Part shown: piece by piece, positions 55,993-64,000 of the stretch
Numbering within the stretch: position 1 is the stretch's first letter
How the letters are laid out: every line of letters starts with the position of its first letter
NCBI RefSeq assembly: GCF_009690625.1
Contig: NZ_CP033878.1
Span: 868,001-932,000 of the forward strand
Source: Halorhabdus sp. CBA1104
Lineage (GTDB): Archaea > Halobacteriota > Halobacteria > Halobacteriales > Haloarculaceae
Direction: 5' to 3'
DNA length: 64,000 nucleotides
Translations under genes and position numbers: made by a program
Notes under the pieces: model-generated
Told to the model about the DNA's origin: nothing
Seen by the model: the letters and a program-made list of their open reading frames with translations, nothing else
Database searches by the model: none

Positions 55993-56712
55993 GCGAGAGT
56001 CGTTCGGATCGAGTTCGTCGAGCAACTCCCTGGCCTTGTCGATCGATGTTGCTTCGTCCCGGAGAGCTGTACCAACGGCCCGTGTTGCGTCGATAAGTGC
56101 CTCGGCCTCACCCGGCGATACGTTCCCATCGAGAGCTTCGATCCGGGTCCGGTGGTCGTCGATCACGCCAAGCACGCGCCGGGCCTGCTCGTCTGGGTGC
56201 TCTTCTAGGTACCGAATAACGTCCCGACGATAGTCGTCGACAGCCGACGTGGCGGCGAGACCGTGTGCCGAACACAGCGAGTCCGGGACTGCCGCCGGCG
56301 ATGGGCGATCACCGTCTTTGGCACCGTCGAGTAGCGCGAGGAAATACGCCTCTGCCTGCTCGTCGACGCGGATCGATCGTGCGAGCTCTGTGCCGACGTG
56401 GCGGAGTTCCGTGGCGGCGAGAAATACCGAATCCAGCGCCTGGAGGTCGCCTGCGTGGATGAACCCGTACTGACGAACGAATTCGGCAGCCGCCTTGGCC
56501 CCCACGCGGGCAACTGTCGTCAGTGGTTCCGATTCCAGAGCTTCCCGGGCGGGCTGTAGATCCAGTGACTCGGCGCCGGCGGTGTGTTCCCGACGCTCTT
56601 CGAGCCCGACGCTTCGTTGACTGCCACAGTCGGGACACGCGACACTCCCGGTCTCGTAGTACGACCATCGGTTCCCACAGCGTTGACACTCCCGTTCCCC
56701 GCGGATCTTCAT
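55981..56712 (-). CDS. Haloarchaeal zinc-ribbon protein, function unknown
   Basis: 243 residues. The N-terminus MKIRGERECQRCGNRWSYYE with a second CPDC pair forms a four-cysteine zinc ribbon like that of TFIIB or rubredoxin. The rest is helical and acidic (residues 40-243). The ATG at 56712 has GGCTTAATCG centred 27 nt upstream. It could be a nucleic-acid or protein-binding adaptor; no further family recognised. Confidence 0.75.
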   Translation of the reverse strand: MKIRGERECQRCGNRWSYYETGSVACPDCGSQRSVGLEERREHTAGAESLDLQPAREALESEPLTTVARVGAKAAAEFVRQYGFIHAGDLQALDSVFLAATELRHVGTELARSIRVDEQAEAYFLALLDGAKDGDRPSPAAVPDSLCSAHGLAATSAVDDYRRDVIRYLEEHPDEQARRVLGVIDDHRTRIEALDGNVSPGEAEALIDATRAVGTALRDEATSIDKARELLDELDPNDSRSGE

Positions 56713-56863
56713 GTCTACACTGTTGGACCGTGTTGGCTTAATCGATGGGTTCGTCCTCGGTATCGTACACTCCAGTCCGGTCACGTTGGTACTGATTCAT
56801 CAATGCGTGAGGGATTCGAATGGAGGTCGGTAAACTTAAGTAAATCCGTCGCCCACAATCAAA

Positions 56864-56947
56864 TGACGCTTCGCTTGGAGGGCCGAAGCGTCAGCGGGGA
56901 CCAATTCAGGGCGGCAAGCGTTCGCGCGGGTTCCCGCGCGAACGCTT
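56864..56947 (+). ncRNA. Possible structured RNA: two hairpins in tandem
   Basis: Hairpin 1: TGACGCTTCG (56864-56873) pairs with CGAAGCGTCA (56884-56893), loop 10 nt. Hairpin 2: a 15-bp perfect inverted repeat with a TT centre (56916-56947). An A/T-rich box at 56834-56844 sits about 27 nt upstream of 56864. The second repeat is too perfect and short-looped to be a typical guide RNA, so a transcription-terminating or operator-like role is also possible. Confidence 0.3.
56916..56947. repeat. Perfect 15-bp inverted repeat with 2-bp centre
   Basis: The arms AAGCGTTCGCGCGGG and CCCGCGCGAACGCTT are exact reverse complements around a TT centre. Confidence 0.9.
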
Positions 56948-57251
56948 TCCACTCTTTCGAACGATACTCGGTAGAGACATTCAGTTCATCGTGTCTGGCT
57001 CGCGTTGCAACGAAGCTGCGTGCGGGCAATCTGGGCTCGGCACAGATGCTCTGGAAGTATAACTACCAGACACGATTGAGGACCACAACACTGACGTACC
57101 ACTTGGCAGACAGTCAGTCCACTTTTCTCATCCGTGTTATCTTTCTCGGTGCGCAGAAGACCCTCTTGCACCCCGATTGTCCAGTCGTTTCTCCGTCCGG
57201 AGGCAACATGTTTAAGGTAGTCGGATAATAACCTTCACCTGTACTTTACCG

Positions 57252-57527
57252 ATGTACGACCTGACAGGATTTCAGCGGGACCTCCTATATGTCATCGCTG
57301 GGGAGGAGGAACCGCATGGTTTGGCGATCAAGGAAGAACTCGAAGACTACTACGAGAAAGAGATCCACCACGGCCGGTTGTATCCGAACCTCGACACTCT
57401 CGTCGATAAAGGTCTCGTCGAGAAGGGACAACGTGACCGACGAACGAATTACTACAGCCTGACACGACGTGGCCGCCGGGAAATCGAGGCGCGCTACGAT
57501 TGGGAACAGCAGTACGTCGACTTGTAG
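57252..57527 (+). CDS. PadR-family transcriptional regulator
   Basis: 91 residues, a minimal winged-helix PadR domain: LTGFQRDLLYVIAGEEEPHG, then IHHGRLYPNLDTLVDKGLVEKG (the recognition helix and wing) and YYSLTRRGRREIEAR. No effector domain beyond the wing, so it probably acts as a small dimeric repressor. GGATAATAAC is centred about 25 nt upstream of the ATG. The 3' end overlaps the convergent gene. Confidence 0.9.
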   Translation: MYDLTGFQRDLLYVIAGEEEPHGLAIKEELEDYYEKEIHHGRLYPNLDTLVDKGLVEKGQRDRRTNYYSLTRRGRREIEARYDWEQQYVDL

Positions 57528-57868
57528 GTTCGAGCGCGCTCAGAACTGGTAGCGTCGATCGTCCGGATCACCGCTCCCGGTTTGGAAGCCGCCCCCGTCA
57601 TCTCGTCGAAGGTCATTCCCGAGAGATATTCGTCGTACGTGACGTCGTATTCGCTTCGGAGCTGGAAGTCAAGCGAGCCAGTTTCGACAGTACTCTGGAA
57701 GAACATGTGGATAGCCCGCCGGACCAGTTCGTCCGTCTCTGCTGGGTCGAGGGCTGCATCCAGCATCGCGAGTTCGTTTCGTGTCTCACGATCGAGGGTG
57801 ACCGAGAGGTCCTCGCCCAGGGCACTGTACTGGGACTGTACGTCGTCGGAGAGGTCATCGAGCGTCAT
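57494..57868 (-). CDS. Small haloarchaeal protein, function unknown
   Basis: 124 residues from the ATG at 57868 (an upstream ATG at 57913 would add 15). The MTLDDLSDDVQSQYSALGED start looks like a ribbon-helix-helix-flavoured or coiled-coil segment, followed by a helical domain. A Cys pair (YCCSQS) at the end is notable. No family recognised. It is convergent with the PadR gene, overlapping it by 34 nt. Confidence 0.6.
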   Translation of the reverse strand: MTLDDLSDDVQSQYSALGEDLSVTLDRETRNELAMLDAALDPAETDELVRRAIHMFFQSTVETGSLDFQLRSEYDVTYDEYLSGMTFDEMTGAASKPGAVIRTIDATSSERARTYKSTYCCSQS

Positions 57869-57944
57869 AACCAGTGGGTCGGTGAGCGTGGGAAAACGTC
57901 TTTCGGCCTCCATCGGTCGTCTAGCATGCCACGAGCAGTGCTGG

Positions 57945-58744
57945 TCACAGTGACGGCGGCGTGACCGTCGGCACTCCAGTGTCGTCGCGGACGGACCTGA
58001 GAAACTCCATGCGTGGTGCGTATTCCCCGGGATGATGGGAGTCTGTACCGATCGTGAACGCCACACCGTGCTCGCGGAGGACAGCGACAAACTCGGTTGT
58101 TGGATGCAGTTGTCCGGTCTCCCGGAGCGCACGACCAGCGTTGAGTTCCGGGACGGCCCGTGCGTTCGCGAGTGCATCGGCAACCCGTTCGTAGTGTTCG
58201 GTGCTCGCCCGCCCACGGAGGTGTGGATTGCGTTCGACGAGATCGGGGTGGGCAACGATGTCGAACAGACCCGAGTCGATCATCGCTGTGAGTTGCTCGA
58301 AGTACTCGTCGACGACCGCCTCGAGTTCTGCCTCGGTGTCGTCCGCGAAGTTCGGGGATACTGGATCGGCCGGTCCTCGACAGCGTGGACGCTACCGATG
58401 ACGTAATCGAAGCCAGCCACGTCGAGGAACTCGGCGATGCGATCCTCCTGGTGAGTGGCGTAATCCATCTCCACAGCGTCGTAGACCGCGATCGAGGACT
58501 CTTCGCGGACCGTCTCGATCCCGCGTCGGCGTCGCTCGTAGGTCACGTCGAGCGTGTGGCCGAGCGCGGCACGGGAATCGCGTACCGAATCGCTCTCCGG
58601 TAACTGACAGTGGTCGGCGATCCCGACACCGTCCAGGCCCGCCTCCTGTGCCGCCTGCACCATACTCCAGAGTACCTCGCCGTCCGAATAGTTGGAGTGG
58701 GAGTGAAAGTCGCGCACCCCCGCCACGAGGATGGGCTCGCTCAA
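57945..58744 (-). pseudogene. PHP-domain phosphoesterase, broken by a one-base frameshift
   Basis: N-terminal frame (58744 to about 58355) has HSHSNYSDGE (metal-binding His14 and His16), GIADHCQLPES and DYVIGSVHAVEDRPIQYP. After the CCCC run (minus strand, 58354-58357) the reading leaves frame. The other frame carries FADDTEAELEAVVDEYFEQL, then GLFDIVAHPDLVERNP and GTDSHHPGEY, the rest of the PHP fold (His and Asp ligands), to 57945. With one more C the protein is 266 residues and complete: a histidinol-phosphatase-like (HisJ/PHP) enzyme. An in-frame ATG at 58283 sits in an ATGA overlap and could hide the break as two genes. Confidence 0.82.
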
Positions 58745-58809
58745 AACAGTTGTGCGATCGAGTTCGCCAGACCGTCACGTCCAAACGCTGCCACCCGTAA
58801 TCCGAACCA

Positions 58810-59727
58810 ATGACGGAGTTGCCGGAGCGCGTTCCGGAGCGCTACGAGGCCGTCCAAGATGCGTTGATCGAGTGGTACGAGACGGGCCACCGCGCGTTCC
58901 CGTGGCGGGAGACCGACGACCCGTACGCGATCCTCGTCTCGGAAGTCATGAGCCAACAGACCCAGCTCGATCGCGTGGTCGACGCCTGGGCGGACTTTCT
59001 GGATCGGTGGCCGACCGTCGCGGACCTGGCGGCGGCCGACCGCGGGACGGTAGTCGCCTTCTGGTCGGATCACAGTCTCGGGTACAACAACCGAGCGAAG
59101 TACCTCCACGAGGCGGCAACCCAGATCGTCGAGGACCACGATGGGGAGTTTCCAGAATCACCGGCGGGACTGACCGACCTCATGGGTGTCGGCCCGTACA
59201 CCGCTAACGCCGTCGCCAGTTTCGCGTTCAACACCGGCGATGCCGTCGTAGATACCAACGTCAAGCGGGTGCTGTATCGGGCGTTCTCCATTCCCGACGA
59301 GGACGCGGCTTTCGAGGACGCCGCGAGTGCGCTCATGCCCGACGGCGAGTCCCGAGTCTGGAACAACGCCATCATGGAACTTGGCGGCGTGGCCTGTGAA
59401 AAGACGCCTGCCTGCGACCAGGCCCACTGTCCCTGGCGGGAGTGGTGTGACGCCTACGAGACGGGGGACTTTACCGCCCCGGACGTCCCAACCCAGCCCA
59501 GCTTCGAGGGGAGTCGCCGGCAGATGCGTGGACGGGCAATTGGGGCGTTGAAAGAGCACGACCGACTGGCCCTCGACGAGTTGGGGCCGAAAGTGCGGGT
59601 CGATTACGCCCCCGAAGGCGAGTACGGTCGCCAATGGCTCGTCGAACTGCTCGGTGATCTCGCTGACGACGGACTGGTCGAGCTCGACCATCGCGGCGAG
59701 CAGACGACGGCTCGGCTCCACCGGTAG
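58810..59727 (+). CDS. mutY: A/G-specific adenine DNA glycosylase (MutY)
   Basis: 305 residues. Catalytic Glu45 in SEVMSQQTQLDRV, HhH LMGVGPYTANAVASFAF, and Asp148 in VVDTNVKRVL are all present. The iron-sulfur loop Cys196-x5-Cys202-x4-Cys207-x5-Cys213 differs from the standard 6-2-5 spacing. It lacks the NUDIX-like C-terminal domain of bacterial MutY. It removes adenine opposite 8-oxoguanine. Confidence 0.93.
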   Translation: MTELPERVPERYEAVQDALIEWYETGHRAFPWRETDDPYAILVSEVMSQQTQLDRVVDAWADFLDRWPTVADLAAADRGTVVAFWSDHSLGYNNRAKYLHEAATQIVEDHDGEFPESPAGLTDLMGVGPYTANAVASFAFNTGDAVVDTNVKRVLYRAFSIPDEDAAFEDAASALMPDGESRVWNNAIMELGGVACEKTPACDQAHCPWREWCDAYETGDFTAPDVPTQPSFEGSRRQMRGRAIGALKEHDRLALDELGPKVRVDYAPEGEYGRQWLVELLGDLADDGLVELDHRGEQTTARLHR

Positions 59728-59843
59728 GTGGCCCCGTTGCTGGCCAAGGGCCAAACGCCACGCCACGATAGACGGGCGAGCAGATCAGCAACCTGCGTCC
59801 TCGACCGGTGTGATTTTGACGGCGCCCCTCCCAAACCGACGAT

Positions 59844-60422
59844 ATGACAGAGACCGACGTCGTCGGTATTTGTGGGAGTCTTCGAGACGACAGCCACACA
59901 CGGAAAGCACTCCGTCTCGCACTGCAAGCTGCCGCGGACGCCGGCGCGAGTACGGAGTTGCTCGATCTGCGGGAGTGGACGTTACCCGTCTTCGACGCCG
60001 ACGATGGGGACGCGGGTGATGCGCCGGCGTTTCGAGAACGCGTTCGCACGGCCGATACGGTGCTTCTGGGCACACCGGTCTATCACGGCTCGTTTGCGAC
60101 CCCTCTGAAGAACGCGCTCGATTACTGTGGTTTCGATGAGTTCGAACACACCACTATCGGCCTCCTCGCGGTTGCTGGCGGTCGTTTCCCGATCAGTGCC
60201 CTCGAACAGTTACGGACCGTCAGTCGCGCACTGGACGCGTGGGTCATCCCCCATCAGGTGGCGATCCCACGAGCGTCCTCAGTGTTCGATGGCGAACGAC
60301 TCCTCGACGACGAACTCCGGGAACTACTCGATGTCCTCGGCCGCGAGGCAGTCCAGTACGCACATATCGACCCCGATCCCGAATCCTTCCAGAGCGGCGA
60401 GAACGTCGGGGCGGACGATTAA
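59844..60422 (+). CDS. NADPH-dependent FMN reductase
   Basis: 192 residues. VVGICGSLRDDSHTRKAL is the FMN phosphate loop, GTPVYHGSFATPLKNALDY the flavodoxin-like second loop, and LLAVAGGRFP the third. It reduces FMN or other acceptors with NAD(P)H. The ATG has TGATTTTGAC centred about 27 nt upstream. Confidence 0.9.
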   Translation: MTETDVVGICGSLRDDSHTRKALRLALQAAADAGASTELLDLREWTLPVFDADDGDAGDAPAFRERVRTADTVLLGTPVYHGSFATPLKNALDYCGFDEFEHTTIGLLAVAGGRFPISALEQLRTVSRALDAWVIPHQVAIPRASSVFDGERLLDDELRELLDVLGREAVQYAHIDPDPESFQSGENVGADD

Positions 60423-60489
60423 CCCGGGTCGGCCGGTCTGGCTGTCCGGAACCCAAATCGACTAACGGGTAGCGGTCGTACCGCCGGCT

Positions 60490-61074
60490 GTGACACAGTG
60501 GGTTGATCCGGGCACGCGCGGGCGAAAGAAAGGCCCTCTCGGGCTCTTGTGGGCGTGGATCGGCGTGGTGACCACGCCGCGGCGATTTTTCCGTCGATCA
60601 GTCGCGCCCGGGGATCAGGCCCCTGGCCTCGTTTTCCTGCTCGTCGTCGTCGGGATCGAAGCGGGGAGTCGCTACATATTCCATCCGGAGACACGACCGG
60701 TCGTCGGCAGTCAGCCGGTGGTATCGGCCGTGCTTGTCTTGCTCGTGACTGTTCTGCTCGTTGCTCCCCTGGGTCTGCACGTCCTAGCGGCACTCCAGAC
60801 CGTCTTGTTGTGGCCGATCACTCCGGATCGGGCTGGCATCAGTGAGACGGTCCAAGTTCTCGCGTACGCGACCGCGCCGTGCGTGTTCGCGGGTATTCCA
60901 ATCCCGGCCGTCACGATTGTCGCTGCCAGCTACGGCGCCGTCTTACTCGTCGTTGGTCTCTCCACCGTCCACGATATCGACTACGCCCAGGGGGTGATTG
61001 CCGGAGCAGTTCCGATAGTCCTGGTTTATGGCGTTGTATTCGGTGGATTTGACGCGATCGCCACGCTCGTGTGA
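60490..61074 (+). CDS. Yip1-family membrane protein
   Basis: 194 residues, GTG start. WAWIGVVTTPRRFFRRSVA is the typical Yip1 opening (membrane-adjacent proline and arginines), followed by five helices. Prokaryotic Yip1 proteins have no defined function. It is close after the FMN reductase (67 nt). Confidence 0.8.
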   Translation: MTQWVDPGTRGRKKGPLGLLWAWIGVVTTPRRFFRRSVAPGDQAPGLVFLLVVVGIEAGSRYIFHPETRPVVGSQPVVSAVLVLLVTVLLVAPLGLHVLAALQTVLLWPITPDRAGISETVQVLAYATAPCVFAGIPIPAVTIVAASYGAVLLVVGLSTVHDIDYAQGVIAGAVPIVLVYGVVFGGFDAIATLV

Positions 61075-61147
61075 TGAGCCACCCTACCCGGACGTTGCCA
61101 GCAACGATTCGACAACCGTTTTAGGCGCGACATGCTTGCTTGATGCA

Positions 61148-63340
61148 ATGGGTTCGTGTATCATTTGCGGTACGTCTGTCGACGGCCACATTTGTGACGT
61201 CCACGAAGAAGATGCTGTCTTCGAGTTTCGCGGGAGTACGCCCGACCAACTCACGGCAGGGCGCTATTACCGCGGCTCGGTCGATGGCTTCGCGGAGTTC
61301 GGTGTGTTCGTCGACGTCGGAGAATCGGTAACTGGCTTGCTTCACGAAAGCGAGCTGGATCAACGCTTAGAGACACTCGACTGGCAACCAGGAGAGCGCG
61401 TCTACGTTCGCGTCACGAACGTTCGAGACAACGGTAACGTCGATCTCAGTTGGTCGATCCGGCAGGCCGACGACGAGTTCCGCGGCGTCTTGATCGACGA
61501 TCCTGACGCTGCCCACGAGCTACTCCCAGCGGAAGTTGATTCCGAACAGAAAGCAGAGACAGACGAGCAAACGACAGACCAGTCCGACGACCGCGGCGAC
61601 GACAGTGACGAGTCGGCGGCCGACGACGGCAAAGAAGAGCCAGCCCAGCCAGCGGCTGGTGCCGTCCGGGCGAGTGACCAAGAGAGTGCGACTGTCGGAT
61701 CGGTTGGTGACGCCGAGCAGGCGAGTGACTCGCCGGCCGACACCGAGGAGGCGGCTGACAGTGACGCCGCTCCCTCAGAACCACTCGACCGGGAACCTCC
61801 GGAAGCGCCGGCAGTCACCGTCGGTGAACTCGACGACTGGGTTGGCGAAACGATCCGCGTCACTGGCGAGATCGTCGACGCCCGACAGACCAGCGGACCG
61901 ACGGTGTTCGAGCTCCGAGACGGTACCGGAACGGTCGACTGTGCGGCCTTCGTCGAGGCGGGCGTTCGCGCTTACCCGAGTGTCGGAGACGGTGACGTCG
62001 TCCGGATCGACGGTGAAGTTCGTGAACGTCGCGGGGACTTACAGGTCGAGACCGAAGATCTCACCGTACTGGACGGGCCAGACCGCGAGGACGTCCTCGA
62101 CGAGATCGAGGCCGCGTTGCGCGAGCGAGCCCGTCCCGACGAGATAGACCCACTCGTCGACGACGATGCGATCGCCGCAGAGAGTGAACCGATCGCGGAT
62201 ATCGTCGAAGAGATCCGCCGAGCGATCATGGCAGATCGGCCGGTGATCGTCCGCCACAGCGCGACGACCGACGGCTACGTCGGCGCAGCCGCGATCGAAC
62301 GTGCCGTGTTGCCCCGCGTTCGTGACCGTCACAGCCGGCAAGACGCAGCGTATCATTACATCGACCGCCGCCCGCTGGAAGGTGACGTCTACGATCTATC
62401 CGATGCCACCACCGACGTGACACGGATGCTCTCGAACCGCGATCGTCACGACGAGAACCTCCCGTTGCTGGTGTTTGTCGGCGCTGGCGGGACCGAAGCC
62501 TCCCTGGATGGGTTCGAATTGCTCGACATCTACGATGCACAGCGAGTCGTCGTCGACACGGTGGTCGAACCCGCGATCGACGAGGCCGTCGAAACCACCC
62601 TTGCACCCCGGACCGACGCGGCCACTGTCGCGACCGCCGACGGACGGACTCGCGGGCCGACCGCGACGACGCTGGCCGCGACGGTTGCAGCCCACGTCAC
62701 AGCGGACGTCCGTGACGACCTCACCCATCTGCCGGCCGTGAGTTACTGGGGCGAAGTGCCCGAGACCTACGGTGATGCGGCAGCGCAAGCCGGGTACGAC
62801 GAAACTGCCGTTCAGGAGATTCGGGAAGCGGTTGCACTCGAGGCGTTCTATCAGTCCTACGAGGACAAGCGCGAACTGGTCACCGATCTGCTTTTCGACG
62901 GCCAAAGAGAGTCTGGCAAAGATGGCCGCGGCCTGGCGAGTCACGTCAGCGAGCAGTTCCGTGAGAAACTCGACGTGGCCGTCGAGACGGCCGAGGCCAA
63001 CCTGGCCCGCCGTGACGTCGCCGGCGAGACGGTCGGCGTTCTCGACATCGAACAGTTCACGCACGGCTATGACTTCCCGACGACGATGCTGCTGCTCGAT
63101 GCGCTGTATCGTCGGCTTGGGAGCGACTTCGCGGCGATCGTCGGCATCGACGAGGACGAACTCCACGTCCGGAGCGATCGCGCAGTCGACGTGGGCGAGC
63201 TGGCAGCCGCTGCCGAAGCTGCCGTCGAAGGGGCGGACCTCCAGCCCCTGAGTACACGGAGCCACCGCATCGAGTTCCTTGCCGGCCAGCGGTCGGCCGT
63301 CGAGGACGCCGTCGTCGAGGCCCTGGCCGAGTTCTTCTAG
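61148..63340 (+). CDS. DHH/OB-type phosphoesterase-like protein with zinc finger and S1 domains; degenerate DHH site
   Basis: 730 residues. The N-terminal zinc motif Cys4-x2-Cys7...Cys16-x2-His19 is followed by an S1 RNA-binding domain (33-115, GRYYRGSVDGFAEFGVFVDV), an acidic disordered linker (125-225), an OB fold (230-310) and a RecJ/DHH-like C-terminus (340-725). The DHH motif reads VVVDTVVEP, so the His pair is gone, and the first motif is HSATTDGYV, lacking the usual HxDxD. Probably a nucleic-acid-binding, nuclease-dead relative. TTTTAG is centred 25 nt upstream. Confidence 0.82.
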   Translation: MGSCIICGTSVDGHICDVHEEDAVFEFRGSTPDQLTAGRYYRGSVDGFAEFGVFVDVGESVTGLLHESELDQRLETLDWQPGERVYVRVTNVRDNGNVDLSWSIRQADDEFRGVLIDDPDAAHELLPAEVDSEQKAETDEQTTDQSDDRGDDSDESAADDGKEEPAQPAAGAVRASDQESATVGSVGDAEQASDSPADTEEAADSDAAPSEPLDREPPEAPAVTVGELDDWVGETIRVTGEIVDARQTSGPTVFELRDGTGTVDCAAFVEAGVRAYPSVGDGDVVRIDGEVRERRGDLQVETEDLTVLDGPDREDVLDEIEAALRERARPDEIDPLVDDDAIAAESEPIADIVEEIRRAIMADRPVIVRHSATTDGYVGAAAIERAVLPRVRDRHSRQDAAYHYIDRRPLEGDVYDLSDATTDVTRMLSNRDRHDENLPLLVFVGAGGTEASLDGFELLDIYDAQRVVVDTVVEPAIDEAVETTLAPRTDAATVATADGRTRGPTATTLAATVAAHVTADVRDDLTHLPAVSYWGEVPETYGDAAAQAGYDETAVQEIREAVALEAFYQSYEDKRELVTDLLFDGQRESGKDGRGLASHVSEQFREKLDVAVETAEANLARRDVAGETVGVLDIEQFTHGYDFPTTMLLLDALYRRLGSDFAAIVGIDEDELHVRSDRAVDVGELAAAAEAAVEGADLQPLSTRSHRIEFLAGQRSAVEDAVVEALAEFF

Positions 63341-63453
63341 ACGAGAGCCGTCGCGATTTCGGCACCGTTGTCGCGATTGCCGGCCAGTGATCCGGCCGGC
63401 GTCACCCCGAACGACACGCTTATTCGCACGAAACGGCGATCACAGACAACTGA

Positions 63454-64000
63454 ATGAGTTCCGACGCTGTGAGCGAACGCGACCCGTTCGAGGCTGCGTG
63501 CGAGGAGTTGATCGAACGGATTCTCGACGGCGACCTCGACCGTGACGGCCTCGAAGCTGCAAAGCGGGAGGTCTGTTCGACGTACAGCGCACAGAAAGTG
63601 CCAAAGAACTCCGCGTTACTCGACCGGGCGCCCGACGGGCGGCGTGAGGAACTGGCTGCCGTCGTTCGTCGCAAGCCGATGCGGACGGCCTCGGGGGTAT
63701 CGCCCGTGGCCGTGATGACCTCGCCCGAGAACTGCCCGCACGGGAAGTGTCTGTACTGTCCGGGCGGCCCGGATTCGGAATTCGAGAGTTCACAGAGCTA
63801 TACCGGCCAGGAACCGGCCGCAGCCAGGGGTGTCCAAAACGAGTACGACCCCTACGGGCAGGTGACGCTGCGCTTGCACCAACTGCGGAAAATCGGCCAT
63901 CCGATCGAGAAAGTCGAACTCATCTTGATGGGCGGGACGATGACTGCCCGCAGCCACGACTACCAGGAGTGGTTCGTCAAGCGTGCCCTGGCGGCGATGA
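63454..64000 (+). CDS. elp3: tRNA U34 carboxymethyltransferase Elp3, N-terminal part (window edge)
   Basis: 182 residues visible, the rest beyond the window. MRTASGVSPVAVMTSPENC, then the radical-SAM cluster Cys94-x4-Cys99-x2-Cys102 (CPHGKCLYC), GQVTLRLHQLRKIGHP and VELILMGGTMTARSHDYQEW are all characteristic of archaeal Elp3 (radical SAM plus GNAT). It modifies wobble uridine. CTTATTCG lies about 27-30 nt upstream of the ATG. Confidence 0.93.
   Translation, partial: MSSDAVSERDPFEAACEELIERILDGDLDRDGLEAAKREVCSTYSAQKVPKNSALLDRAPDGRREELAAVVRRKPMRTASGVSPVAVMTSPENCPHGKCLYCPGGPDSEFESSQSYTGQEPAAARGVQNEYDPYGQVTLRLHQLRKIGHPIEKVELILMGGTMTARSHDYQEWFVKRALAAM

Larger units (their letters stand above)
56713..57251. 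other. 539-nt gene-free region with strong inverted repeats
   Basis: No convincing gene. From 56830 on: an A/T-rich promoter-like patch (ACTTAAGTAAA, 56834-56844), a 10-bp stem (56864-56873 with 56884-56893), a perfect 15-bp inverted repeat (56916-56947), a 10-bp inverted repeat (56989-56998 with 57066-57075), and the PadR promoter (GGATAATAAC, 57223-57232). Open frames here give Ser/Arg-rich text. It may hold a structured RNA or a mobile element remnant. Confidence 0.5.

Noticed and set aside
56584-57228. A 214-codon plus-strand open frame covering the gene-free region
   Set aside because: It runs antisense through the zinc-ribbon gene, has Arg/Ser-rich composition, no family resemblance, and crosses the inverted repeats. 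Codon use looks noncoding.
58280-58744. Two separate coupled PHP subunit genes with an ATGA overlap
   Set aside because: Continuous PHP-like sequence exists in the second frame well upstream of its first ATG, which fits a frameshift better than two real genes.
1-64000. CRISPR arrays, rRNA, insertion sequences or a prophage
   Set aside because: No regularly spaced repeats, rRNA signatures, transposase or phage structural genes were recognised. The only long repeat is the halocyanin core.

Overview
This 64 kb window is chromosomal DNA from a haloarchaeon (class Halobacteria). The evidence is high GC, strongly acidic predicted proteins, Tat-dependent halocyanins, ether-lipid genes, a PGF-CTERM cell-surface protein, a class III archaeal pilin N-terminus, and T/A-rich promoter boxes centred close to 27 nt upstream of start codons, which implies mostly leaderless mRNAs. 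I cannot fix the genus. No rRNA, CRISPR array or intact insertion sequence was seen. One RNA gene is clear: the initiator tRNA-Met.

Layout. 1-3.3 kb: a DUF2298 membrane protein (cut by the window edge), divergent from a GT2 glycosyltransferase and a GtrA-like protein, probably lipid-linked sugar transfer. 3.35-4.2 kb: initiator tRNA with a decayed copy of its 3' half, then hpt. 4.3-12.5 kb: a nine-gene Mrp/Mnh-type Na+/H+ antiporter operon with three D-type subunits. 12.6-17.6 kb: coaBC (frameshifted), a type IV pilin, halocyanin A, a prenyl diphosphate synthase and a degenerate NAD kinase paralogue. 18.4-24.2 kb: a cytochrome b6f/bc-like complex operon (halocyanin B, small membrane protein, Rieske, split cytochrome b, two small membrane proteins) with flanking membrane proteins. 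24.2-34.1 kb: housekeeping and hypothetical genes (nth, GNAT, Bud32/RIO-like kinase, EamA, a mosaic Q/P-rich membrane protein with a frameshift, SRPBCC, glutamate dehydrogenase, hydrolase). 34.2-41.1 kb: nosY-nosF-nosD-nosL, divergent from sco1-tlpA-ccdA-DUF420. No nosZ is visible, so this looks like a copper and thiol delivery module for cuproproteins. 41.6-50.9 kb: a PGF-CTERM 5'-nucleotidase-like protein and a lipid-like cluster (extended GGGP-synthase homologue, unknown DDVDD protein, geranylgeranyl reductase), then membrane proteins. 51-56.7 kb: YcaO with TbsP, glyA and folD. 56.7-64 kb: a structured gene-free region, PadR, a PHP protein (frameshifted), mutY, an FMN reductase, a Yip1 protein, a degenerate DHH/OB protein and elp3 (cut by the window edge).

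How they fit together: the respiratory and copper theme recurs (two nearly identical halocyanins, the b6f-like complex, the Nos/Sco/CcdA module, the Na+/H+ antiporter), as does isoprenoid lipid synthesis. The points most worth following up are the halocyanin pair with a nearly identical core, the NosL-like/NosD fusion in a nosZ-less copper locus, the lipid-like cluster with an unassigned DDVDD protein, the YcaO-TbsP pair, the hairpin-rich stretch at 56.86-57.08 kb, and three genes each broken by one missing base in a homopolymer.
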